Source of the DNA: CAZLMG01 sp964560765
GTDB taxonomy: Bacteria > Bdellovibrionota_B > Oligoflexia > Oligoflexales > CAZLMG01
Direction of reading: 5' to 3'
Assembly (NCBI GenBank): GCA_964560765.1
Contig: CAZLMG010000019.1
Span: 8,591-72,590, forward strand
Length of the DNA stretch: 64,000 bases
Made by a program: the position numbers and the translations under genes. The notes beneath the pieces are model-generated. The model saw only the letters and a list, made by a program, of their open reading frames with translations, was not told the origin of the DNA and searched no databases. Positions 24,479 through 33,795 of this stretch are shown here, in pieces. Positions within the stretch are counted from its first letter, which is position 1, and each line of letters starts with the position of its first letter.

Positions 24479-25123
24479 CTAGCTTTTGTACTTAACTGCG
24501 CAGCCGTAGGCTGTCGTCGTGGTTTCGGCGATTGGCTTTCCCGACATGGAAGCGTCTAACGCATTGACCAGGTAAGGCTTAGCACCGTTCAAGGATTCAG
24601 GCTTGGCCGATGGCTTGTCGTCGATTGCGCCCTGATAGACTAACTTTCCTTCAGGGTTGATCACATACATGTGTGGGGTTGTCTTGGCATCGTACTTTCG
24701 TCCGACGTCGCCACTTGGATCCATGAGCAGCGCTTTGGGGGCCGCATCACGCTCCTTGAGGATTTTGCTAGCTTCGGCGGCTGTGACATGACCTTGACTG
24801 CCCGGAGTCGATGAAACAATGGTCAACCACACGACATCTTTGGCTGCATAGGTCTTCTGCAGTCCTTGCATGTTCTTTTGTGGCTCACCGTAGTGCTTCT
24901 TCACATAGGGGCAGTCGTTGTTGAACCACTCTAGGACGACATGCTTGCCTTTGAAGTCCGAAAGCTTATATGTCTTGCCATCGTGTCCGGGCAGGGTGAA
25001 ATCGGGTGCTGCATCGCCTGTTTTCACGGTCACGGCAGAAGCCGTTGATGCGGTGATAGTCAGCCATGCAGTTCCGAGCATCGCTGCTAGAGTAGGGATT
25101 CGGATTGACCTGCAAACTTTCAT
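24479..25123 (-). CDS. Peroxiredoxin-like/thioredoxin-fold periplasmic protein (PRX-like1 type)
   Basis: A 214-residue protein with a cleavable signal peptide (LAAMLGTAWLTITASTASA). The AhpC/TSA-type fold shows APDFTLPGHDG, LSDFKGKHVVLEWF, the active-site segment NDCPYVKKHY with Cys71 and no second cysteine three residues on, and the cis-Pro region KTTPHMYVI. A further cysteine lies near the C-terminus (AYGCAVK). This fits the PRX-like1 group, one-cysteine relatives of TlpA and peroxiredoxins. ATG 25123 is set by GGAG seven bases upstream. It is 13 bases downstream of a DsbD-like gene, which could deliver electrons to it in the periplasm. Confidence 0.85.
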   Translation of the reverse strand: MKVCRSIRIPTLAAMLGTAWLTITASTASAVTVKTGDAAPDFTLPGHDGKTYKLSDFKGKHVVLEWFNNDCPYVKKHYGEPQKNMQGLQKTYAAKDVVWLTIVSSTPGSQGHVTAAEASKILKERDAAPKALLMDPSGDVGRKYDAKTTPHMYVINPEGKLVYQGAIDDKPSAKPESLNGAKPYLVNALDASMSGKPIAETTTTAYGCAVKYKS

Positions 25124-25136
25124 TTCAATCTCCATT

Positions 25137-27242
25137 CTAATTGGCTGGTTTAGCCAATGGTTTAAGATGCTCACCTAGGTTGCTCATCAGCAATCCAGGT
25201 GTCAGGACCTCTGGTAGAACGATCGGCTCTGTCGCCTCCGCAGCCCAAAAAAGGTACAGCGGAACGCCGATCCGATGATACCGCGCGAGCACTTCGGCAA
25301 TGACCCGATCTCGTTTCGTCCAATCGGCTTGTAGGGCAACAATGTTGTTCGCCCTAAAAAACTCACCCACCTCTGCATGGCGAAAAGCGACTCGTTCGTT
25401 CACTTTACAGGTGATGCACCAATCAGCGGTGAAGTTAACAAATACGGGCCTGTCGCCGGCAATTGCAGCAGCCAAGTTCTCGGGGGTGAACGGCTGCCAA
25501 ATGACTCCAGAATGACTGGCACTAGTCTTGGAGCTCTGGCTCGCGGATTCGGGAGGTGTTGAGTGGTGTGTTAAGAAAAGTCCAGCGACAATGGATGTTG
25601 TGGCGATCAGCCAGGCGATACCGGTTTTATTCAACCGACGATGAATCCAGAAAGCCAGACCTAACACCAGCATCGCTGCCAGAGTTGCGATGAGGGCGTC
25701 CTGATTTGCGACTTGCCCTAGAACCCAAAGCAACCAAAGAGTTGTGGCGAGCAGTGGAAAGGCCATGAATTGGCGCAAAGTCTCCATCCACGCGCCAGGT
25801 CGAGGCAAGTGGCTGAGCCAGGTCGGACGAGCCATGAACAATAGGTACGGACTTCCCAGGCCCAGGCCAAGGAAAGCGAAGGTCGCCAATATCATGGGTG
25901 TTTCTTGGCTCATGGCGGCCCCCATGGCAAATCCCATGAATGGGGCTGTGCATGGAGAGGCGACTACGGCGGAAAGTACTCCCGTCATGAATTGACCGAA
26001 GGCGCCTTCGCGTTGCATGAGACGCCCTGCACTGCCAACAGACACCTGAATGTTGAACATGCCTAAAAAACTGGCCGCAAGTACGGCAAACAAAATACAA
26101 AGAAAGGCCACGAAAATGGGGGACTGTAGCTGAAAACCCCAGCCCAACAGCGTGCCCGCAGATCGCAAAGCTGCCAAACTTCCGCCCAAGGCGACAAAAG
26201 ATGCGACCACGCCGGCGACATAGGCCATGCAGTCACGCTGAATGAGGCGGCGATCACCGTGGGCGTGTTGCATGATGCCAAGCAGTTTGATGGAGATGAT
26301 GGGAAAGACGCACGGCATCAGGTTCAAGATGATGCCGCCCAAAAATGCGAAGACGAGGAGCTGCATTAGTTCCCAGTGGCTTTTTGTCGGTATTTCAATG
26401 GGCTGATCGATGGTGACCCCGAAATTTCGCTCACCACTTTGCAGCACCAGAACGCCGCTTATGCGCTGCACCGTTGCCCCCGGACTGGGCATGATTGTGA
26501 ACGAATCGACATCTGGAGAAAGCTTTTGGATACTTGGACGCTGAAAGGGAAGGCCGGACTGGGCGTTTGGATAGAAATCCGCGACCGTGAAATCAGCTAG
26601 ATTTTGCACTTGGACTTGGATGGACTGGCCCTCGGCGGATCGAAGGGCAAGTATTCGTACAGTTTGCGCATCAGCCAACTGTGGCAGTTGACCCTTGTAT
26701 GCTTGGATGGCGTCGTAGTTCGGCGACGGCGTGAAACTGTTGGTCAGCTGGGCCTTCCAGCTGAAATCACCAAAGGCCGGAATGCATTCAATCTTGCAGA
26801 CGAGCCATTCTGCACTCAACCGCAATTCTATGGGGTTGGGGCCTTGGTAACTCGCTGGCACGGTCACGTCGAATAGGTACATCACGTCCCTGGCGTAGCC
26901 AAAGGACGTCAGGGGCGGCGTGTCAAACCGGGTTGGCAGGGGATAGTTTGGTCCTGTGATCGTGACACCGTCTGGTACTTTCCATTCGAAAAGCGGGGCG
27001 GCGCCGGAATCTCCCGGATTGCTCCAGTAGGCGTGCCAGTCATTGTCTAATCGGATATGTAGGCCGACGACGGTGGTCGCGCCGGGAGCTAGGCCCGTGC
27101 TGTCGGTGATGAGCCGAGCTCGTGAATGCGGGTGCGCGCTAAACTCCTGGGCACTGAGCGGCAAGGAGAGCATCGCGGCAACAACGAACAGAGCCCATAG
27201 GGTGCAGTTTCTTGGCGTGAGCGGCATGCGGGTCGGGGGCAT
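25137..27242 (-). CDS. DsbD-like protein-disulfide reductase (ScsB/DipZ type)
   Basis: A 701-residue protein carrying electrons from the cytoplasm to the periplasm. After a signal peptide, a periplasmic DsbD-alpha-like domain has the cysteine pair Cys149 and Cys153 (WLVCKIECIP). The membrane domain (about 290-560, eight or nine helices) has Cys311 in LMPCVFPIISIKLLG and Cys431 in ASPCTAPFMGF. A C-terminal thioredoxin domain has Cys609-x-x-Cys612 in FTADWCITCKVNE. All redox cysteines of the three-module relay are present. AGGAT precedes ATG 27242. The peroxiredoxin-like gene follows 13 bases on and is the likely client. Confidence 0.93.
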   Translation of the reverse strand: MPPTRMPLTPRNCTLWALFVVAAMLSLPLSAQEFSAHPHSRARLITDSTGLAPGATTVVGLHIRLDNDWHAYWSNPGDSGAAPLFEWKVPDGVTITGPNYPLPTRFDTPPLTSFGYARDVMYLFDVTVPASYQGPNPIELRLSAEWLVCKIECIPAFGDFSWKAQLTNSFTPSPNYDAIQAYKGQLPQLADAQTVRILALRSAEGQSIQVQVQNLADFTVADFYPNAQSGLPFQRPSIQKLSPDVDSFTIMPSPGATVQRISGVLVLQSGERNFGVTIDQPIEIPTKSHWELMQLLVFAFLGGIILNLMPCVFPIISIKLLGIMQHAHGDRRLIQRDCMAYVAGVVASFVALGGSLAALRSAGTLLGWGFQLQSPIFVAFLCILFAVLAASFLGMFNIQVSVGSAGRLMQREGAFGQFMTGVLSAVVASPCTAPFMGFAMGAAMSQETPMILATFAFLGLGLGSPYLLFMARPTWLSHLPRPGAWMETLRQFMAFPLLATTLWLLWVLGQVANQDALIATLAAMLVLGLAFWIHRRLNKTGIAWLIATTSIVAGLFLTHHSTPPESASQSSKTSASHSGVIWQPFTPENLAAAIAGDRPVFVNFTADWCITCKVNERVAFRHAEVGEFFRANNIVALQADWTKRDRVIAEVLARYHRIGVPLYLFWAAEATEPIVLPEVLTPGLLMSNLGEHLKPLAKPAN

Positions 27243-27446
27243 TGAAAGATCCTAGTCCAGTGTCCTTGCCGAGAGATCCAGAAAAAGCCAGTGTGGACAA
27301 ATATATATGACTTTTTCGTGAGAAGCTTGCTGTCCGTACTTTTGCCCGGATTTGACCTGTCTGCATAGATCGGCGAACATATACTTTCACTGACAGAAAT
27401 CGATCGTTGGCCGGCCGCTCGCGTCGGCCCATTGCTGGGGGTAACC

Positions 27447-28046
27447 ATGCACGCATTTTCAATCGTTGGCCTGTTGGCAGCCCTGGGCGTATTAGCGGTA
27501 GCCTCTGCTTGCCGTTCGACTCCGACTCATGATCATGCTGAGCTGAAAGATGTGCTGACTGACGGATATCCAAAAGTGATTAGATCAACAAACGAGCTGA
27601 CTTTTAAGCGCAATATCAAATTGCTAGATGGCGAGCCCCAGCAATTTGCGCGGGCGGGCTACAAGGCAGAGGCGAATTGCGTGCAGCTTGGGCAATACGA
27701 GAAACGTTGGGAATACGTGGTGATTGGGGATGGGCCTTGCCCCGAGCAGGGGTTGCTGGCTCAGCCACGCTTCGTCTTGGCTAAAGCGGTCAGTCCACTC
27801 ACAAAAATGCAGAGCAGCGTGCATCTGCACACGAGTCGGGGCTGGGTCCAGGTAGCCTATGCCGCGGAAGACATATTGTTTGGTCTGTGCTCGTCCTTGT
27901 CCGGTGAGGGCCAAGATAATCAGTTCTTAACTGGGATAAACTGCGATGTCGTCATCGACGCGAAGTCGGGAGTACTCAGAGAAATTAGCATTAAGGCGAA
28001 AGCTAGAGTCAGCATTCCTGCACCAACCCAGCCCACCGCCAAATAG
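27447..28046 (+). CDS. Putative lipoprotein of unknown function
   Basis: A 199-residue product. ATG 27447 is preceded by GGGGG; an in-frame start 15 bases earlier is less likely. The signal peptide (FSIVGLLAALGVLAVASAC) ends in a good lipobox. The mature domain has four cysteines (NCVQ, GPCPEQ, GLCSS, INCDV) that could form two disulfides and alternates beta strands, consistent with a small extracytoplasmic domain. No family recognised. It is divergent from the DsbD-like gene across a 204-base gap, so a link to disulfide handling is possible but not shown. Confidence 0.75.
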   Translation: MHAFSIVGLLAALGVLAVASACRSTPTHDHAELKDVLTDGYPKVIRSTNELTFKRNIKLLDGEPQQFARAGYKAEANCVQLGQYEKRWEYVVIGDGPCPEQGLLAQPRFVLAKAVSPLTKMQSSVHLHTSRGWVQVAYAAEDILFGLCSSLSGEGQDNQFLTGINCDVVIDAKSGVLREISIKAKARVSIPAPTQPTAK

Positions 28047-28157
28047 GAAACGGTGCGTCCCTGCTAACCGGGGCGCGCTCCACTGGCCAGATGTTTTCGC
28101 ATGATTCAGGTTCTGGTACCATTTCAGGCAATATGATTAGGCCATTAGGAGGCGTTT

Positions 28158-29387
28158 ATGATCCGGAAGCTAACGGCAGTTGCATTGATTTCGACGCTAT
28201 CGCTTACCCATTTCGCGTGCCAAGAGAAAGATGATGAAAGTACGACTGAGCAAACGGGTCAGCTAACCCTTAATTTGACAGCCATGCCTGTGAATATGGC
28301 GTTGGCGCTGGCGAGCATTCCTGGCGAATTTCGCGATTTACCCATCAATACAACCGGCAGTGGCGATGGCCTGTACTCTCTCAAGATGTATTTCCGCAGC
28401 ATTCAACTTTGCAACTCTTTGGATGACAACGGATCTGGGTACTCAAATCCGCAGGGCTGCGTCGATATTTACACAAATGATTCGGACACTTACAACGGTC
28501 TGACCGGGCCCACTGCAGCGGAACGGGCGACGTTTTCTGATAGCAGTACCGGCAAGTTCTACGACGTCTTGTCCGAGACGGACTTGGCAAGCCTCAATAC
28601 CGGCGTTGCCGTTGCTGTGGGGGAATATAACTACGGCATCATCGAAACCCATCCCTGGGTAAAGATTAAAGCCAGGTCAGGAGGGTTGTGCACCAAAGCC
28701 GCAGGGGCTGTGGAGGATAGCTCGACAGGAGGGGATGGCATCGTAACCTACCACACCAAGGTTGATTCACTGAGCTGCGGCGATGGAGAGCCAGAAGAGG
28801 TTCTGAGTTACATCACGAATGCCAACACAAAATTCAAATTTCTGGCCCCGTTTAGTGTCCAGGAAGGCGATAGTGTCATCCTCGATTTAGCATTTAACTT
28901 GGCACAAGAGGTACGCGCCCTCGAGGGCAATTTTGGCGGAAATTTACGGGCCAGCGATGCAGACAACGCATTTTACGTGCCGATGATTCGCATTGGAGCC
29001 GCTCCACGCTTATCGACTCAAACAACCAAAGTTGAAACCTACCTCATGGGAACCGCAGCCCAGAAAGAGCAAGTTCGGGTCCAGTTCTATTACAACAGCG
29101 ACGATACCAGTAAGAGCATTTTAGGAATCAACGGTGCTGTTCTGGCAACGCCAGCGTCACTGGAATCCAAAGCCAACAAGGCCATTTATTCGTCGTCGGT
29201 GGTGCAAGATGGTACATCAATATCGCTGCGCACTTGGGACGGCAAGACCATCATGAGTTTCGACCGTGGCGCGGCCGGGACCATGGAGTATACGTGCGAG
29301 TCCTCGCCGCCCTATATGCTTGAAGAGTGTGAAGGACAGGAAACAGCAACATACGTCTATGATGCGCCCGTGGTCACCGACCTGTAA
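28158..29387 (+). CDS. Putative lipoprotein with beta-rich secreted domain
   Basis: A 409-residue product with a textbook AGGAGG seven bases before ATG 28158 and a signal peptide ending HFAC. The mature sequence is rich in Thr, Ser, Asp and Asn, with a DxDxNGxG-like segment (SLDDNGSGYSNPQG) that could bind calcium and several cysteines. The arrangement (GQLTLNLTAMPVN near the start, then long beta strands) resembles DUF4382-type or fimbrillin-like extracellular domains, but I cannot assign it. It is followed by a terminator-like hairpin, so it is probably the last gene of its transcript. Confidence 0.75.
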   Translation: MIRKLTAVALISTLSLTHFACQEKDDESTTEQTGQLTLNLTAMPVNMALALASIPGEFRDLPINTTGSGDGLYSLKMYFRSIQLCNSLDDNGSGYSNPQGCVDIYTNDSDTYNGLTGPTAAERATFSDSSTGKFYDVLSETDLASLNTGVAVAVGEYNYGIIETHPWVKIKARSGGLCTKAAGAVEDSSTGGDGIVTYHTKVDSLSCGDGEPEEVLSYITNANTKFKFLAPFSVQEGDSVILDLAFNLAQEVRALEGNFGGNLRASDADNAFYVPMIRIGAAPRLSTQTTKVETYLMGTAAQKEQVRVQFYYNSDDTSKSILGINGAVLATPASLESKANKAIYSSSVVQDGTSISLRTWDGKTIMSFDRGAAGTMEYTCESSPPYMLEECEGQETATYVYDAPVVTDL

Positions 29388-29412
29388 CCGATATTATTGA
29401 CTTTCTCTGCAG

Positions 29413-29438
29413 CGGCCTGTTCCACCTGGGACAGGCCG
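29413..29438 (+). terminator. Terminator-like hairpin after the 28158 lipoprotein gene
   Basis: Arms CGGCCTGT (29413-29420) and ACAGGCCG (29431-29438) with a ten-base loop, 25 bases after the stop and followed by TTCGATTT. It is GC-rich and well placed, with a weak T-tract. Confidence 0.6.
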
Positions 29439-29816
29439 TTCGATTTCAAGGCTGTCGCACAAGAAGATGTATCGAGAGCAGGACATGGTGTGTCCTGTCG
29501 ACAGCGGCTCTGCCCAATGTTTTGCAGTCAGATTCTTGCCTCGGATCGATTGTTCCCGCGCGAGCCCCAATGCAAAGTTTGTTCAGCGAAGGAGCGTTGC
29601 ACGACCCGTGACTGCAGCTTTGCGCGTCGGTTCTGACCCGGTCCAGGTGGGATAGGTGCAAAATTCAAGCGCGGCGGGAACATCATTTGGAACAGAGTGT
29701 GCAAAATCGCGCAAGATTGACGCATTTGCGGCTTGCTAGTTGCATGGATGGTGATAGAAGTGTGCCGCCTGTTAGCGCAGTCAAATGCGTAGATTAACCC
29801 AATTGGAACCGTCTCG
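29439..29816. other. Non-coding gap before the GAF hybrid kinase, with inverted repeat
   Basis: No supported gene. Nine-base arms ACGCATTTG (29720-29728) and CAAATGCGT (29782-29790) lie 53 bases apart, ending 26 bases before the kinase start. A smaller GCAAG/CTTGC pairing (29711-29736) overlaps the left arm. It could be a leader structure or regulator site. Confidence 0.35.
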
Positions 29817-31565
29817 ATGCAAGAGCTGAATCACGGCTCATTTGGCAAGTTACCTTCGACAAGCGACACCCTCGCATCGTTGCAGAGTGAGCTCGCTCGC
29901 CACGAGTGGGTTGAGACCCTTCTCGAGTTGCAGACCGATATTCTCGAGCTCATCGCTGCCAATAAGCCCATGCGTTTCGTGCTCGACGAAATCACGCGAG
30001 CCATGGAGTCTATTCGATCGAATATGTCTGCATCCATCCTATTACTTGACGGGCAGTTGCTACGCCATGGAAGTGCGCCATCGCTTCCTGACGAATTCAA
30101 CCGAGCGATTGAGGGTGTGCAAATTGGGCCCAACGTTGGATCTTGCGGTACGGCCGCGTATCTGAATCAAATGATCATTGTTTCCGATATTGCTGTCGAT
30201 CATTATTGGTCCGAGTATCGGGACCTGGCCTTGAAGTTTGGCTTGCGCGCTTGCTGGTCCATGCCCATTCGGGACCCGAATGGGCAAGTGTCGGGAACCT
30301 TTGCTATGTACTATCGCGAAGTGCAAGCGCCCAACGAGCGTGATTTGGAATTGATTCAGCTGGCAAGTCACCTTGCTTCCATCGCCATTGAAGGGGAGCG
30401 GCGCCAGCGTGAAATGCAAGAAGCGACGGCGAAGCTCGAGGAGAATATCGCCCGTCGAAATCATTTTTTGGCAGTGCTAAGTCACGAATTGCGGAATCCA
30501 CTTGCCGTGATCGTCACTGGGTCAAATCTCTTGGACTCAGCCGATTGCGTCACATCCGAACTTCGCCCTATTGTGGGAGCGTTATCGCGGCAATCCCGGC
30601 ATATGGGTCAGATTTTAGATGACTTGCTAGACGCGTCTCGACTGACTCACAATAAATTCAAGTTGAACCGGCAGCCTACTGACATCTGCCAGCTCGTGCG
30701 GCAAGTTTGCCAGGATTGGAAAGAGGTTTTGCGCGAAGGCCGTTGCCATATGACCATGAGTATGCCCCAAAGCCCTATTTGGTGCGATTTGGATGGTGTT
30801 CGTTTGGCTCAGTGCCTGGCAAATCTAATTAACAATGCGCGCAAGTACTCCAGCGCGGTGTGTCATATTGAAGTTGAGCTGCGCTTGCAGGATAGGCACA
30901 AGACGGTCGAGATCGTCGTTCGCGATAAGGGTCTGGGTATGACGCCTGATGCCGTTGAAAGAATTTTTAAACCGTTTGAAAGTGGTCGTTCGCATCCAGG
31001 GCGTCCGCAAGGAATGGGTTTAGGGTTAGGCCTGTACATCGTTCGCGGGATCGTCGAGCTGCACGGAGGATCTGTGCGAGCCACCAGTCCTGGACCCGGT
31101 TTGGGCTCGACGTTTATCATCTCCTTGCCCATCGTTGAGCCAGTACTTCAACCACAGACTTTCAGTGAGAGAGTCGACGTCGGTGCAATAAGCCCTCGGC
31201 GCGTCCTCGTGATCGAGGATAGTCCAGACTTGTCCATGCTAACGAAACTAATTCTTCAGCATGCTGGCCATGAAGTATTTACGGCAGAAAACGGCGCTGA
31301 AGGTATCCGACTTGCCCAGGAAATTATACCCGACGTGGTGCTCTGTGACATTGGGCTTGGTGGCGAAATGGATGGCTATGAAGTCGCAGCGACATTGCGT
31401 GCGGATAAATTTTTGTCGCGAGCATACGTCGTCGCACTCACTGGCTATGGACAAGAGAGCGATCGACTTACGGCACGCGGCGCAGGCTTTAGCTTTCATC
31501 TTACCAAGCCGGTGGGTCGAGAGAAATTGCTAGAGGTGGTGCAAAAAATGCCACATTTTAAGTAG
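29817..31565 (+). CDS. GAF-domain hybrid histidine kinase with C-terminal receiver
   Basis: A 582-residue soluble signalling protein. A GAF domain (about 35-195) carries the typical GSCGTAAY segment and WSEYRDLALKFGLRACWSMPI-like core. His223 (LSHELRNPLA) is the phospho-acceptor; the HATPase domain has its N-box around Asn339-340, then DKGLGM and GLGLGLYIV. The receiver (about 461-582) has Glu467-Asp468, phospho-acceptor Asp511 and TKP. No membrane segment is present, so the signal is probably a cytoplasmic small molecule or protein. It is a lone gene: no output domain or regulator gene is adjacent, so phosphate may pass to a separate phosphotransfer protein. Confidence 0.92.
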   Translation: MQELNHGSFGKLPSTSDTLASLQSELARHEWVETLLELQTDILELIAANKPMRFVLDEITRAMESIRSNMSASILLLDGQLLRHGSAPSLPDEFNRAIEGVQIGPNVGSCGTAAYLNQMIIVSDIAVDHYWSEYRDLALKFGLRACWSMPIRDPNGQVSGTFAMYYREVQAPNERDLELIQLASHLASIAIEGERRQREMQEATAKLEENIARRNHFLAVLSHELRNPLAVIVTGSNLLDSADCVTSELRPIVGALSRQSRHMGQILDDLLDASRLTHNKFKLNRQPTDICQLVRQVCQDWKEVLREGRCHMTMSMPQSPIWCDLDGVRLAQCLANLINNARKYSSAVCHIEVELRLQDRHKTVEIVVRDKGLGMTPDAVERIFKPFESGRSHPGRPQGMGLGLGLYIVRGIVELHGGSVRATSPGPGLGSTFIISLPIVEPVLQPQTFSERVDVGAISPRRVLVIEDSPDLSMLTKLILQHAGHEVFTAENGAEGIRLAQEIIPDVVLCDIGLGGEMDGYEVAATLRADKFLSRAYVVALTGYGQESDRLTARGAGFSFHLTKPVGREKLLEVVQKMPHFK

Positions 31566-31722
31566 AGACGTTTTCCAGCCTGACTCCCGTCTGTACATGG
31601 CGCGACTCTGACGCCAACTCCCCGTCAAATTGACTCAATTGCGCATTTGGTGAATCAAACTTAATAATCGTTAGTAGGGCTTCGCCTAGCGATTGGATGT
31701 TCGTCAATTTGAAGGAGGGGGT

Positions 31723-32451
31723 ATGCGCCTCGCAAATGTGCTCTTGGCATGCGCACTAGTTTCCGCATGTAGTGACTCAGGCGGCGGCAAGGCCGACAGG
31801 CGCAAGCCAAAGCTAGTCCCGCAAGCTGCCGAGACAGAAAAGCAAGCAGAAGGAAATCCAGGCTCGGGCGAGGGTTCTACTGAATTGACCGGTGGACACA
31901 ACGGCGAGCGGGAATCAACCTTAACTGTCGATGTGGAGGGTGTCACCTGGAGCGCAGTTGAGCGCTCTGGATCTCTTCACCTTGTACAGCTACCAACTCG
32001 CTACTATTTGCAGTTGCATTCCATTGAGGGCGGCGAGGGCGGAATTGCAATCGGTGGTGGGTTCGAGGCGATTGCCCCTCGCTGTGAAAGCCTGGCCACA
32101 CAAAATTTGGAACAGGCCCTGCGATCGGCGGGCTGGGGCATGGCCGGTCTCTATCAGTATCCCCGAGACGAGTCGGTGTATTTGGCGATTGAAGCCGCGT
32201 TTCAGCAGAATCTTCGGCGAAGCGATCTCTCGCTATTGATTCCTGAGGCCCCTGCCACAGTTCAGGTGCTGGTGCAAGATGGCGCTTGGTCAACAAAATC
32301 AGATGCGGCGGCGGAGTCCTTTCGAGTGTGGGCTGAGCAAGGTGCAACTGGGGAAGTGCTCGCCTATCACGGATTTGCGGAAACACATTTTTCCTTAGCG
32401 ACTTTGTGTGACAGCTATCAGGGGAAAATTTACATAGATGTTGTTTGGTAA
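31723..32451 (+). CDS. Putative lipoprotein of unknown function
   Basis: A 242-residue product from ATG 31723 directly after GGAGGGGGT, with signal peptide RLANVLLACALVSAC. A charged Lys/Glu/Gly-rich linker of about 50 residues leads to a compact domain with alternating strands and one cysteine pair (RCESLA, LCDSYQ). No family recognised. The GH26-like glycosidase gene follows 41 bases later on the same strand with its own strong ribosome site, so the two may share a transcript. A role in carbohydrate capture is conceivable but rests on proximity only. Confidence 0.72.
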   Translation: MRLANVLLACALVSACSDSGGGKADRRKPKLVPQAAETEKQAEGNPGSGEGSTELTGGHNGERESTLTVDVEGVTWSAVERSGSLHLVQLPTRYYLQLHSIEGGEGGIAIGGGFEAIAPRCESLATQNLEQALRSAGWGMAGLYQYPRDESVYLAIEAAFQQNLRRSDLSLLIPEAPATVQVLVQDGAWSTKSDAAAESFRVWAEQGATGEVLAYHGFAETHFSLATLCDSYQGKIYIDVVW

Positions 32452-32492
32452 AGCCAGGCGCACGATGAAATCCTATTGAGGAGGCCGGAACG

Positions 32493-33764
32493 ATGCAGGT
32501 ACGAATTCTGAATGGGCTCATGGGGCTAATAGTTGCTGCCTGGGCACAGGCCGGGAATGCAGTGGAATTAAAACTGCTGCCGCCTACCAACGGTATCTAT
32601 CATGGCACTTTTCCTGACACTGTCGAAACGGAAGGTGCAGGGCAAGTTCTACCCAATACACGCTCGTATGAGCAACTTGCAGGGAATCAAACCGCCTATG
32701 TCATTCTTGGAAATCCATGGTATCGGGGGATTCGCTTTCCCGCCGACCAAGTTCGGGAAGTTCAGAAACTCAATAAGCTTCCACTCGTGCAGATCATGCC
32801 ATGGGTTCAGCGCCGACGCGATGACGGTCCTGACCCGGTGTTTCATTTGCGCAAGATCGTGTCTGGACGCTTTGATGGCGATTTGCGCCGCTATGCTGCC
32901 GATGTACAGGCCAATGGTAAGGCTATCGCCTTGAGCTTTGCTCCCGAGATGAACGGGTCCTGGCACCCTTGGTCGGGACTGCACATTGGTGCAGGGACCA
33001 GCACGGAATACGGAGACCCGGCGGTCGCTGATGGCCCCGAGTTGTATCGTGATGCCTATCGGCATGTCGTCACCCTTTTTCGCCAGGCAGGCGTTCAGAA
33101 TGTGACCTGGTTCTTTCACTTTACGGCCATCAATCGGCCCAATCAGTCGTGGAATGCCGCTGAACAATACTATCCCGGTGATGCGTTCGTCGATTGGGTC
33201 GGTGTTTCCAGTTACAGCGCCCAGCAAACGCGGGATATGTGGGAGGACTTTACCGTCTTGGTGGATGATGCCTATGCTGCTTTCGAACGGATGACGACGA
33301 GCAAGCCATTCGCTGTGCTCGAATTTGGTACCATCGAGGACCCGTTGAATCGATATCGAAAGGCGGATTGGATCAGCAATGCCCTTTCAGCGATCAACGC
33401 CGGACGCTACCCTAGGTTGAAGGCGATCTCTTATTGGCACGAGCGTAGTTGGGATGCGGCAGACGACTCGTTTAACATGCGAATTGATTCCAGCCGCGTG
33501 GCCCGTGATGCCTTCGTCGAAGGATTGCGTGGCGGTCGTTTTATCTCGACTCCGCAGACAACCAAGCCGACCGAATCGGAAATCTTTTGTTACTGTGGAT
33601 TCGTGCCCGTGAACGGCGTCAGCAATTGTGCTGTTTGGCGGCCGGGAGATCAGCTCCTGAAAGAGTATCGTCGTTTGAGTTCTTGTACCGTCAATGTCTG
33701 CCAACAATTGTTCTCAGCGTCGACGCAGCAATATTGTGGCGGAAAATATAAGGCCTATCCATAA
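32493..33764 (+). CDS. GH26-like glycoside hydrolase with Cys-rich C-terminal tail
   Basis: A 423-residue secreted enzyme. GGAGG precedes ATG 32493 and a signal peptide ends near AQAGNA. The barrel shows the two GH26 catalytic glutamates in context: Glu152 in FAPEMNGSWHPW (acid/base) and Glu277 in AVLEFGT (nucleophile). WVGVSSY lies between them as in mannanases and related endo-glycanases. The residue before Glu152 is proline, where many GH26 enzymes have histidine. After the barrel, residues about 364-423 contain six cysteines (366, 368, 379, 398, 403, 415), which suggests a small disulfide-stabilised binding module. Substrate not predictable; beta-mannan or mixed-linkage glucan are family options. 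Confidence 0.85.
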   Translation: MQVRILNGLMGLIVAAWAQAGNAVELKLLPPTNGIYHGTFPDTVETEGAGQVLPNTRSYEQLAGNQTAYVILGNPWYRGIRFPADQVREVQKLNKLPLVQIMPWVQRRRDDGPDPVFHLRKIVSGRFDGDLRRYAADVQANGKAIALSFAPEMNGSWHPWSGLHIGAGTSTEYGDPAVADGPELYRDAYRHVVTLFRQAGVQNVTWFFHFTAINRPNQSWNAAEQYYPGDAFVDWVGVSSYSAQQTRDMWEDFTVLVDDAYAAFERMTTSKPFAVLEFGTIEDPLNRYRKADWISNALSAINAGRYPRLKAISYWHERSWDAADDSFNMRIDSSRVARDAFVEGLRGGRFISTPQTTKPTESEIFCYCGFVPVNGVSNCAVWRPGDQLLKEYRRLSSCTVNVCQQLFSASTQQYCGGKYKAYP

Positions 33765-33795
33765 CGAGGCCAGCCTCTTGGAGTGCGGGTTGCCG

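Noticed and set aside
29397..29636. Cysteine-rich 79-residue frame after the 28158 lipoprotein gene
   Set aside because: It contains the terminator-like hairpin and lacks a ribosome site; competing frames on both strands are equally open.
31943..32590. 215-residue minus-strand frame
   Set aside because: Antisense to a lipoprotein gene with a strong ribosome site and signal peptide; no support of its own.
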